The translations under genes and the position numbers were made by a program. The notes beneath the pieces were generated by a model that was not told the origin of the DNA, did no database searches, and saw only the letters and a list, made by a program, of their open reading frames with translations. Shown piece by piece: positions 9,277 through 16,688 of a stretch of DNA of 64,000 nt; positions within the stretch are counted from its first letter, which is position 1, and each line of letters starts with the position of its first letter. The stretch is from Caulobacter sp. GTDB lineage: Bacteria > Pseudomonadota > Alphaproteobacteria > Caulobacterales > Caulobacteraceae. The DNA is taken from contig JARWZW010000065.1 of assembly GCA_029866155.1 (NCBI GenBank), positions 16,556-80,555 on the forward strand. The letters are read 5' to 3'.

Positions 9277-9875
9277 TGATTTCCAGCCAAGACCCCGATC
9301 CGGAGCAGACTTCGCTCGATGGCCGCCACCGGCGCGCCGAGGCCAGTCGCGAGCGCATCGTCGCGGCGATGATCGAACTGGTGAAGGAGGGGCACAACAC
9401 CCCGCCGGCAGAGGCTGTGGCCGAGCGGGCCGGGGTCGGCCTGCGCACGGTGTTCCGGCTCTTCAAGGATATGGATGGCCTCTACCGCGTGATGCAGGAA
9501 ATCATGCTGAAGCGACTGGCCCCGTTGGCGGCAGCGCCCATTACCGGTGAAACCTGGCGGATCCAGTTGCGAGCCCTGATCCAGCGACGCTCCAGGCTGT
9601 TCGAGGAAATGATGCCGCTGCAAGTCGCGGGCGACGCCCACCGCGCCCGGTCGCCGTTCCTGCAGAAGGAATATGCCCAGTTTGTCCGGCTACAGCGCGA
9701 CATTGCGATCGCCCTCCTGCCGCCTGAGCAACTGGCGGACCAGAGCCTGGTCGAGATGCTGGACCTGGCCATGAGCTTTGACAGCTGGCGCAGGCTACGC
9801 ATTGACCAGCGCCTTTCGGCAGACGCCGCCGAGGACATCATGGCCCAACTGGTGGCGCGGGTCGTAGGACCATGA
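9273..9875 (+). CDS. TetR/AcrR family transcriptional regulator
   Basis: A 200-aa regulator. The TetR N-terminal DNA-binding domain spans about 20-75, with recognition region AERAGVGLRTVFRLFKDMDGLY. A helical ligand-sensing domain follows. The ATG overlaps the GST stop (4 bp), and its own stop overlaps the ATG of the FGE-like gene, so it is embedded in the operon. It probably controls the dehalogenase-GST operon and perhaps the divergent sulfatase operon; the inverted repeat at 7111-7167 is a candidate site. Effector unknown. Confidence 0.82.
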   Translation: MMISSQDPDPEQTSLDGRHRRAEASRERIVAAMIELVKEGHNTPPAEAVAERAGVGLRTVFRLFKDMDGLYRVMQEIMLKRLAPLAAAPITGETWRIQLRALIQRRSRLFEEMMPLQVAGDAHRARSPFLQKEYAQFVRLQRDIAIALLPPEQLADQSLVEMLDLAMSFDSWRRLRIDQRLSADAAEDIMAQLVARVVGP

Positions 9876-10846
9876 TCGTCCGGCTCGTCCCCATCCTGCT
9901 TCTGATCCTGGCGCTGGCGGCCTGCAAACCTGCGGCGAAAGAGGACGCAGGGCGCGTCTGCGCACCCCAGCCGGAGGGCGAGGTCAGCCTGGCGGGCGGG
10001 CGGCTTGTCATGGGCGCCAAGGCCATGCACAGCGATGAAGGGCCGGAGCAGACGGTGACCGTGGCGCCCTTCGCCATCGACCGCACCGAAGTGACCAATG
10101 GGCAGTTCGCGGCCTTCGTGCAGGCTACAGGCTATGTCACCCTGTCAGAACGGCAACCCGACCCGGCTCTTTACCCTGGCGTGCCGCTGGACCGGTTGAA
10201 GCCCTCTTCTCTGGTCTTTGTCGGCGCCGAGGGCCTGAAGTCCGGCGATCCCGCAGGTTGGTGGCAGGTGGTCGACGGGGCCAGCTGGCAACACCCGACA
10301 GGGCCAGGCAGCAATCTTGACGGGCGGGACCGGGAGCCGGTCGTCCATATCGCCTTCGATGACGCCCTGGCCTATGCGCGATGGAAGGGCCGCGACCTGC
10401 CGACGGAGGCCGAATGGGAGTTTGCCGCCCGGGCCGGTCTGACGGGCGCACGATATGAATGGGGCGACAAGGTCCCGGACCCAACCCAGGCGCCCGCCAA
10501 CTACTGGCAGGGCGTGTTCCCGGCCATCGACACGGCAGAGGACGGCTACCGGGCCAGAGCAGCCCCTGTCGGCTGCTATCCGGCCAACGCCTATGGCCTG
10601 TCGGACATGTCGGGCAATGTCTGGGAATGGACCACGGGCCGTTACCCGTTTGGACCCGAGGCCGGCGCCAGGCTGGTCAAGGGGGGCTCGTTCCTTTGTG
10701 CGGACAACTACTGCCTGCGCTACCGGCCCTCGGCCCGTCAGCCCGGCCCGCCGGATACCGGCACGTCGCATATAGGTTTCCGGACGGTCAGCCGGCCCGG
10801 GATGAAAGCTGCAACCAAAACAATGCCACCAGGGGGGAAGTCATGA
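9872..10846 (+). CDS. Formylglycine-generating enzyme-like lipoprotein
   Basis: 324-aa SUMF1/FGE-family protein. FGEs oxidise the active-site cysteine of sulfatases to formylglycine. Visible features are a lipoprotein signal (LALAAC, Cys18), the FGE fold signatures GRLVMGAKAM, IDRTEVTNGQFAAFV, DLPTEAEWEFAARAG, GLSDMSGNVWEWT and the C-terminal GGSFLCADNYCLRYRPSARQ. Cys276 and Cys281 match the two copper-binding/catalytic cysteines of aerobic FGEs, and the RPSARQ/IGFR ending is canonical. The lipobox predicts export, unusual for this family in bacteria. A cognate-type sulfatase lies at 3138-4778. ATGA overlaps link it to the genes on either side. Confidence 0.88.
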   Translation: MIVRLVPILLLILALAACKPAAKEDAGRVCAPQPEGEVSLAGGRLVMGAKAMHSDEGPEQTVTVAPFAIDRTEVTNGQFAAFVQATGYVTLSERQPDPALYPGVPLDRLKPSSLVFVGAEGLKSGDPAGWWQVVDGASWQHPTGPGSNLDGRDREPVVHIAFDDALAYARWKGRDLPTEAEWEFAARAGLTGARYEWGDKVPDPTQAPANYWQGVFPAIDTAEDGYRARAAPVGCYPANAYGLSDMSGNVWEWTTGRYPFGPEAGARLVKGGSFLCADNYCLRYRPSARQPGPPDTGTSHIGFRTVSRPGMKAATKTMPPGGKS

Positions 10847-11793
10847 TCCGGAACCGCATCACCGAACTGCTGGGCGTCCAGTATCCGATCGTTCAGGCTC
10901 CGATGGGCTGGATCGCACGGGCGGCATTGGCGTCCGCTGTCTCCAATGCCGGAGCGATGGGCATCATTGAGACCTCATCCGGCGACCTGGAGGGAATCCG
11001 CGGCGAGATCGTCAAGATGCGTCAGCTCACCGACAAGCCATTCGGCGTCAATGTGGCCCAGGCCTTTGTTCGTGACCCCGACATTGTGAAATTCGTCATC
11101 GACCAGGGCGTGAAGTTCGTTTCTACCTCGGCCGGGGATCCGACCAAGTACTGCGGACAATTGAAGGAGGCCGGCCTGACGGTGTTTCACGTCGTGCCAA
11201 CCCTGGCGGCGGCGATGAAGGCCTTTGAGGCCGGGGTTGATGGCCTGATCGTCGAAGGCGGCGAAGGCGGCGGTTTCAAGAACCCCCGGGACGTGGCGAC
11301 CATGGTTCTGCTGCCCCTGGTCTGTTCGAAGATCGGCCTGCCGATCATCGCCGCCGGCGGCATCGCCGATGGCCGGACCATGGCGGCGGCCTTCGCTCTG
11401 GGCGCCGAGGGTGTTCAGATGGGAACCCGCATGGTTTCGGCTGCGGAATCCCCGGTCCACGACAACTGGAAGACCGCCATCGTCGAGGCCAAGGAAACCG
11501 ACACCGTGTTCCTCAACCGCTTCGGTCCCGGGCCGGCGCTGCGCGCGCTGCGTACCGAAAAAACCGCGGCCTACGAAAAGGCGCCTCCGGCGGACGGGGT
11601 CATGGGTGACTTCAAGAATGCCCTGGCCCTGTATTATGGCGGCGACATGGAGGCGGCGATCGCCCTGTCTGGTCAGGTGGCCGGCCGGATCGAAAGCGTC
11701 CGCCCCGTCGCAGACATCATCCGCGACACGGTCGCCGAGTTCGAGGCTGTGACCGCTGATCTCGGGGCGCGCTACGGCCTAGGCGGCCGTTAG
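10843..11793 (+). CDS. NAD(P)H-dependent flavin oxidoreductase / nitronate monooxygenase-like
   Basis: A 316-aa TIM-barrel FMN enzyme of the 2-nitropropane dioxygenase/NMO family. Motifs include YPIVQAPMGWIA at the N-terminus, VIVEGGEGGGF-like GLIVEGGEGGGF for phosphate binding, GLPIIAAGGIADGRTMAAA and GAEGVQMGTRMVSAAE. The start is the ATG in ATGA overlapping the FGE stop, preceded by AGGGGGGAAG, which rules out longer in-frame extensions. Many members act as quinone or enoyl reductases rather than on nitronates, so the exact reaction is open. As the last gene of the 7190-11793 operon it suggests redox processing of a xenobiotic. Confidence 0.85.
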   Translation: MIRNRITELLGVQYPIVQAPMGWIARAALASAVSNAGAMGIIETSSGDLEGIRGEIVKMRQLTDKPFGVNVAQAFVRDPDIVKFVIDQGVKFVSTSAGDPTKYCGQLKEAGLTVFHVVPTLAAAMKAFEAGVDGLIVEGGEGGGFKNPRDVATMVLLPLVCSKIGLPIIAAGGIADGRTMAAAFALGAEGVQMGTRMVSAAESPVHDNWKTAIVEAKETDTVFLNRFGPGPALRALRTEKTAAYEKAPPADGVMGDFKNALALYYGGDMEAAIALSGQVAGRIESVRPVADIIRDTVAEFEAVTADLGARYGLGGR

Positions 11794-11861
11794 GGCGTCT
11801 GGCGGCGGCCGACAGGGTCCTGGTCGCCTGGACGGATATTCAGCAAGGAGACGCCTGGCGA

Positions 11862-12662
11862 TTGCCCGACTTTATCGAGGTCTCTGACCCGTCCGATCCC
11901 CGCATCGAGGCCTATCGCGAGATCCGGGAACGGGATCTGGTCGGGCGTCGCGGACTGTTCATCGCCGAAGGCGAGGTGGTTCTGCGGCTGCTGACACGCA
12001 GCCGGACCTTCGAGACCCTGTCGGTGCTGATCGCCTCGAGGCGCCGGGAGTCCCTTGCGGAAATCCTCGCACTTCTGCCGCCGGCGACCCCGGTCTATCT
12101 GGCCGAGCAGTCTGTTCTGGACCGGATCGCCGGCTTTCCGCTGCACAGGGGCATTCTGGCCGTGGCCAGACGGAATGAGCCGCCGGACTGCAAGACGCTG
12201 TTGTCGGGGCTGGGGCCGGAGGCCCTGGTCCTGGCGCTGAGCGGAATTTCGAACCACGACAATATGGGCGGGCTGTTTCGCAATGCGGCGGCCTTCGGCG
12301 TGGATGCCGTGGTCCTGACGTCCGACTGCTGTGACCCGCTCTATCGGAAGGCCATCCGGGTTTCTGTTGGCGGCGTCCTGGTCACCCCCTATGGCCGACT
12401 GCAGCCTGGTGAGGACCTGGTGGACATCCTGGTGCAGGCGGGCCTCATTCCACTGGCCCTGTCGCCGGCCGGGACCCAGAGGTTGGCCGATTTGGAGCGT
12501 CTCTCCCGCGCGGCGGTGATCGTCGGAGCCGAGGGTCCCGGTCTGCCGGCGGCGATGCTGGCTCGCTGTCGCACCGTGGCCATCCCCATGGCGGCAGGCT
12601 TTGACTCCCTCAACGTCTCGACCACGGGCGGGATCGTGCTGCATCACCTCCGCAGCCATTGA
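11862..12662 (+). CDS. TrmH/SpoU family RNA 2'-O-methyltransferase
   Basis: 266 aa, SPOUT-fold S-adenosylmethionine-dependent RNA methyltransferase. An N-terminal RNA-binding region (RGLFIAEGEVVLRLL) is followed by the catalytic domain with motif 1 NMGGLFRNAAAFG, motif 2 VIVGAEGPGLP and motif 3 DSLNVSTTGGIVLHHL. Start is TTG 11862 with AAGGAG 11 bp upstream; no better ATG exists in frame. The target (rRNA or tRNA 2'-O-ribose) cannot be told from the sequence. It converges with 12675-13163, leaving only 12 bp between stops. Confidence 0.88.
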   Translation: MPDFIEVSDPSDPRIEAYREIRERDLVGRRGLFIAEGEVVLRLLTRSRTFETLSVLIASRRRESLAEILALLPPATPVYLAEQSVLDRIAGFPLHRGILAVARRNEPPDCKTLLSGLGPEALVLALSGISNHDNMGGLFRNAAAFGVDAVVLTSDCCDPLYRKAIRVSVGGVLVTPYGRLQPGEDLVDILVQAGLIPLALSPAGTQRLADLERLSRAAVIVGAEGPGLPAAMLARCRTVAIPMAAGFDSLNVSTTGGIVLHHLRSH

Positions 12663-12674
12663 TCGACAGGCAAT

Positions 12675-13163
12675 TCAATCGAACCGGACGGTCTGTTGGT
12701 CCTGTCCGCCCAGGAAGAGCAGGCTGCGGGTCTGGCCGCCGACCCGGATATTGACCTGCATCTCAGCGGGTTCGTCGGAGAAGATCTGAGGCAGGATATC
12801 GGCCGAGACCGTGACCTGGCTGACCGGAACCCGGGTCTGGCCGGAAAAGACCAGGTCCACGCCATCCCCCTTCAGGCGCTGCGACCGGAAAACCAGGGTG
12901 CTGCCGTCCACCTTGAAATTGCGGCCAACATGGGCGCGGAATGCCTCGAGGGCCGCCGGGTCATCCAGGCTTGGCTGGGCGTCGGGGGCCAGAATGGTCA
13001 GGACCGGTTCCACGTCATGGGCGGCGAAACGGTGGGTGGCGAGGATAGCGCCAGTCCGGCCGTCGATCTCCACAACCGACAGGGACGACCGTCCCCTGTG
13101 GGCCTGCACAGCCCCGGCCGCAGCCAGACAGAGCGCCAGGGATATGGCGACCAGGCGTTTCAA
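12675..13163 (-). CDS. Secreted DUF6702-like protein
   Basis: 162 aa with a Sec signal peptide (cleavage near GAVQA-H, residue 21) and a short beta-rich domain beginning RGRSSLSVVEID and containing RFAAHDVEPVL. The layout resembles the small DUF6702 proteins often found beside M1 peptidases; I am not certain of the family. It begins 5 bp after the stop of the upstream M1 peptidase on the same strand, so the two are very likely co-expressed and both exported. Function unknown. Confidence 0.6.
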   Translation of the reverse strand: MKRLVAISLALCLAAAGAVQAHRGRSSLSVVEIDGRTGAILATHRFAAHDVEPVLTILAPDAQPSLDDPAALEAFRAHVGRNFKVDGSTLVFRSQRLKGDGVDLVFSGQTRVPVSQVTVSADILPQIFSDEPAEMQVNIRVGGQTRSLLFLGGQDQQTVRFD

Positions 13164-13168
13164 CCGGC

Positions 13169-15544
13169 CTAATCCTTCCTGGCGGGACGGGTCGCCAGAC
13201 CGTCGGGACCGACAATGAGGCCCATGTCCTTCATGCGGTTGGGCGCGTCCTCATCGCCTTCCGGCTTGAGGGTGGCGGGGATTATGGCGCGCGGGAAGGC
13301 GTTGTTCGACAGGTCTGCGTCGGCGGTCTCCCAGCGTGGGTCGACCATGGCGGACTTCAGGGTCCTGGGTGTGACGAACTGCCAGGTCACCTGCCGGGAG
13401 TTCTTTCGCCAGACCTCGGCCGGGATCTTGATCGTTTCGCTGGTCCCGTCGGCAAAGTCCATCTTGAGGATCACCGGCATGACCAGGCCGCCCAGATTGC
13501 TGAAGGTGAAATGGTAGAAGTTGTCCTTCACCTTGAGGGCCGCTGCGTCCTCCGGGCTCAGGCGCTCCAGAAACTCCCTGGATTTGCGGCGTTCGGCTTC
13601 GGTCACCGTGAATGCGTCGGTCTGGTTATAGAAGTCTCGCACCGATGGATCCGTTTCCACCACGGTTGGCGCAGTGTTGCCCATGTCGGTCAGGCTTTGC
13701 GGGTCCTCCTTGGACAGGTCCCGCTTCAGGGCCTTTTCCTTTTCGGGGTCGCCGCTGTCGATGCGGGCCTGGACGATGCGGTCGAGGGAAATGTCCACGT
13801 GGTCGGTGGAATAGAACCAGCCCCTCCAGAACCAGTCCAGGTCGACGCCGGAGGCCTCCTCCATGGTCCGGAAAAAGTCGTAGGGGGTCGGACGCTTGAA
13901 GCGCCAGCGGCGGGCGTATTCCTTGAAGGCGAAATCAAACAGTTCCCGTCCCAGAACGGTTTCGCGAAGCACCACCAGGGCCGTCGCCGGCTTGGCGTAG
14001 CTGTTTGATCCAAACTGAAGCAGGCTGTCAGACTGGACCATGATCGGCACCTGGTCCCGGGAGACCATGTACTCGACGATCTCCTTGGGATCGCCCCTGC
14101 GGCTGGGGAACTTCTCGTCCCATTGCTGCTCGGCCTGGAACTGCAGGAAGGTGTTCAGGCCTTCGTCCATCCAGGTCCACTGACGCTCGTCGGAATTGAC
14201 CGTCATGGGGAACCAGATGTGGCCGACCTCATGGATGATCACCCCGATCAGTCCGGCCTTGCCCCGCTCGGTATAGGTCAATTCACCGGTCTTGCGGTCC
14301 TTGATCGGCCGGGGGCCGTTGAAGGTGATCATGGGATATTCCATCCCGCCGACCGGGCCGTTGACCGACTGGGCGACCGGATAGGGGTAGGGGAACGAAA
14401 AGTCGCCATAGACCTTGATCGTGTGGGCGATGGCCTTGGTGGAATAGGCGTCCCAAAGCGGCCGGGCCTCCTTGGGATAGAAGCTCATGGCCATGACCAG
14501 GGGATTGTCCGCATCGTCCTGCTTGACGCCCACCGAGTCCCAGATGAATTTTCGGGACGATGCGAAGGCGAAATCGCGAACATTGTCGGCCTTGAAGCGC
14601 CAGGTCTTCAGGCCGGCCGGCTTGCCCTTTTCGGCGGCGGCGGCCTCTGCGGGCGTCACGACATAGACCGGCTGGCTGGCCGTGCGGGACCGTTCAAGCC
14701 GCTCGCGCTGGACGGCCGTCAGCACTTCGCCGGGGTTTTGCAAGACTCCGGTGGAACTGATGACGTGGTCATCGGGCACGGTCAGGCTGACATCATAGTC
14801 ACCGAATTCCAGGGTGAACTCGCCCGAACCGAGGAAGGCCTTGTTGTGCCAGCCTTCGTAGTCCGAATAGACCGCCAGGCGTGGAAACCACTGGGAGGCC
14901 AGGAACAGGCAGTTGCCGTCCTCGTCGGGCTTGGTGAAGCACTCATATCCGCCCCGTCCGCCCAAGACCCGGGTCTCAACCAGGGGAAAGCTCCATTCCA
15001 TCCGGAATGTCATGGCTTCGCCTGATTTCAGCGGCCCCGGCAGATCGATGCGCATCAGACTGTCGACAACGGTGAAGCGAAGCGGCCTTCCTTCGGAGTC
15101 GGTGACCTTCAGGCCTGAAAAGCCGCCCTCCCAGCCCTGCATGCGCTTGGCCCGCCGAATGGCTGTGAAGCTGATCTTGCCGCCGCCCGAGACCGTGCTG
15201 GAGCGTTCCGACAGGCTGTCGCGCTTGAACCGGTTCTGATCCAGAAGGAGCCAGAGATAGCGCATCTCGTCGGGTGAATTGTTGGCGTACCGGACCTCCG
15301 CCTTGCCAGTGATCGACCGGGCGGCCTCATTCAGGCTGGCCTCGATACGGTAGTCGACCTTCTGCTGCCAATAGCGATAGCCGGGGCTGCCGGCGGCGTT
15401 GCGATAGTCGGTGGGGGTGGGCCAGTCTTCGCCTTCCAGCTGGCGGAAACTGTCTTCGAAGGGGGCCTTGGTCTGGCGAACGGGGTCGGCCTTAGCTGTC
15501 CCGGAGATAGCCAGCAGCGAAAGCACCAGAACGAGAACGCGCAC
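13169..15544 (-). CDS. M1 family zinc metallopeptidase (aminopeptidase N-like), secreted
   Basis: 791-aa gluzincin. Signal peptide 1-19, an N-terminal beta-sandwich (about 60-320), then the catalytic thermolysin-like domain with substrate-binding GGMEYP at 399-404 and zinc site HEVGH at 438-442. The third ligand Glu461 sits in WMDEGLNTF, 19 residues after His442. A C-terminal helical/beta region follows. It would trim peptides in the periplasm. It is co-directional with the DUF6702-like gene 5 bp downstream. A minus-strand terminator-like hairpin at 15610-15633 isolates it from upstream transcription. Confidence 0.9.
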   Translation of the reverse strand: MRVLVLVLSLLAISGTAKADPVRQTKAPFEDSFRQLEGEDWPTPTDYRNAAGSPGYRYWQQKVDYRIEASLNEAARSITGKAEVRYANNSPDEMRYLWLLLDQNRFKRDSLSERSSTVSGGGKISFTAIRRAKRMQGWEGGFSGLKVTDSEGRPLRFTVVDSLMRIDLPGPLKSGEAMTFRMEWSFPLVETRVLGGRGGYECFTKPDEDGNCLFLASQWFPRLAVYSDYEGWHNKAFLGSGEFTLEFGDYDVSLTVPDDHVISSTGVLQNPGEVLTAVQRERLERSRTASQPVYVVTPAEAAAAEKGKPAGLKTWRFKADNVRDFAFASSRKFIWDSVGVKQDDADNPLVMAMSFYPKEARPLWDAYSTKAIAHTIKVYGDFSFPYPYPVAQSVNGPVGGMEYPMITFNGPRPIKDRKTGELTYTERGKAGLIGVIIHEVGHIWFPMTVNSDERQWTWMDEGLNTFLQFQAEQQWDEKFPSRRGDPKEIVEYMVSRDQVPIMVQSDSLLQFGSNSYAKPATALVVLRETVLGRELFDFAFKEYARRWRFKRPTPYDFFRTMEEASGVDLDWFWRGWFYSTDHVDISLDRIVQARIDSGDPEKEKALKRDLSKEDPQSLTDMGNTAPTVVETDPSVRDFYNQTDAFTVTEAERRKSREFLERLSPEDAAALKVKDNFYHFTFSNLGGLVMPVILKMDFADGTSETIKIPAEVWRKNSRQVTWQFVTPRTLKSAMVDPRWETADADLSNNAFPRAIIPATLKPEGDEDAPNRMKDMGLIVGPDGLATRPARKD

Positions 15545-15603
15545 CCAATCCTCCTGCCATAGTCCGAAGCGTCAATATGGTCCGTGAGCGCCGACGTCCA
15601 GAC

Positions 15604-15730
15604 GCAGAAAAGGCGGCTCCGCAGAGCCGCCTTCGCCGCCTCGATCTATCCGCGCGAAACCTTGCAGTTCCGGAGGCGCCGCGGAGGGCCCCACGCCCTG
15701 ATGGCCAGAACCTGACCACCGTTGGGAATA
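15604..15730 (-). ncRNA. Candidate small RNA ending at an intrinsic terminator
   Basis: The 609 bp between the M1 gene (15544) and 16154 contain no convincing protein gene. On the minus strand a perfect 10-bp stem (AAGGCGGCTC / GAGCCGCCTT, 15610-15633, loop CGCA) is followed by TTTTC, a good intrinsic terminator with no gene to terminate. The 100 nt before it are rich in short complementary pairs (GGTCAG/CTGGCC, AGGGC/GCCCT, CCGCG/CGCGG), and a TTGCCC...TAGTAT promoter-like pair (19-bp spacing, imperfect) sits just upstream. It does not match the conserved cores of SRP, tmRNA or RNase P RNA that I know. A 6S-like RNA is possible but not shown. Confidence 0.3.
15610..15633 (-). terminator. Intrinsic terminator, minus strand
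   Basis: Perfect 10-bp stem with a 4-nt loop, followed on the minus strand by TTTTC. It would stop minus-strand transcription before the M1 peptidase promoter. Confidence 0.6.
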
Positions 15731-16153
15731 CTATTTGGACAAACTCGGTCCGGGGCAATCGCCTGAGCGCCAGCGGTGAGCCGTTGTGCGGTCAGCTGTG
15801 CTTTCCCGAACACGAAAATGGCCCAGAAACCGCCCCAATCCGGGCCATTGACGGACACAAGCCGCCCCTATGGTGCTTTTTGTCGGCTGATCGGCACCGG
15901 TCCGGATCCTGAACAGCCCCCCCAGCCCCTCCGCATCGGGCGCAAGGTCAGCCGACACCTTCCCCCTCAAAATTTGAAACCTTTAGAACCGAGATGGCGA
16001 ATTCGCGCCCGGGTTCAGTTGTTGCGCCCTGGCTGATCTTCCATCCACTGGATGAACCCAGGACAACCGCCTCCTCAGACTTCGGTCAGCCCCACTCTGC
16101 TTTACTTCACCTGTCGCCGCACCGGCGACGAACCAGAAGGAAAGGAAACTGCC

Positions 16154-16612
16154 ATGAACAAGACCCTTGCATCGTTCGCCGCCTTTGCCGTCCTGGCAAC
16201 CGCCCTGCCTGCCGGCGCCCAGCCCTATGGCGGCCACGCGCCAGGAGGCTACCGGCCCGGCGGGGACTACTACGGCCCTGGCCAGGGCGGCCCCTATGGC
16301 GGCGGCTATCGTGACCAGGCCGGCCCGGACCGGCCCCCGATCCCCGCCCGTCAGGCCCGTCTGAGGGAGTGGATCGCCCGCGCCCAGTACAGCGGCGATC
16401 TGCGGCCCTGGGAAGCGCAGCGGATGCGCGAGACCCTCTGGTCGATCCGCCGGATCGAGAGCCGTTACTTCTATGACGGGCGGATCAGCCGCTGGGAGGC
16501 CGCCGATCTCCACAGCCGTCTCGATCGCCTGGCCTGGCAGGTCCGCACTGCCGCGCGGGATGACGGTCCCCGCTACGGTCACGGATTTGGACAGGGCGGA
16601 GGTCCGCGCTAG
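16154..16612 (+). CDS. Small secreted Gly/Pro/Tyr-rich protein with helical C-terminal domain
   Basis: 152 aa. Signal peptide (cleavage after PAGA, about residue 20), then a low-complexity GGY/GPG-rich segment (residues 22-58), then a basic, aromatic helical domain (ARQARLREWIARAQYSG ... WEAADLHSRLDRLAWQVR). Two W-E-A motifs (PWEAQRMRE and RWEAADLHS) suggest an internal duplication. Start ATG 16154 is preceded by GGAAAGGA. Similar small periplasmic proteins with this architecture are common in Caulobacterales and have no assigned function. Monocistronic; a hairpin follows at 16648-16687. Confidence 0.7.
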   Translation: MNKTLASFAAFAVLATALPAGAQPYGGHAPGGYRPGGDYYGPGQGGPYGGGYRDQAGPDRPPIPARQARLREWIARAQYSGDLRPWEAQRMRETLWSIRRIESRYFYDGRISRWEAADLHSRLDRLAWQVRTAARDDGPRYGHGFGQGGGPR

Positions 16613-16647
16613 GCGAGCCTGAGGGATGATCATCCCTGGCCCCCCCG

Positions 16648-16687
16648 GGCCCTGTATTCCGGTTCAGAAAACCAGGGATACAGGGCC
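16648..16687. terminator. Bidirectional terminator-like hairpin
   Basis: Arms GGCCCTGTAT and ATACAGGGCC in inverted orientation sit between the convergent genes ending at 16612 and 16689, the position expected for a shared terminator. There is no strong T-run. Confidence 0.5.
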
Positions 16688-16688
16688 T

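Noticed and set aside
10459..10842. N-terminal extension of the nitronate monooxygenase-like gene
   Set aside because: It lies in another frame of the FGE-like gene; the ATG at 10843 has a strong SD and couples to the FGE stop.
15577..15970. Several overlapping frames of 70-111 codons on both strands
   Set aside because: None has an SD, a conserved motif or coding-like codon use; a non-coding region with a terminator fits better.
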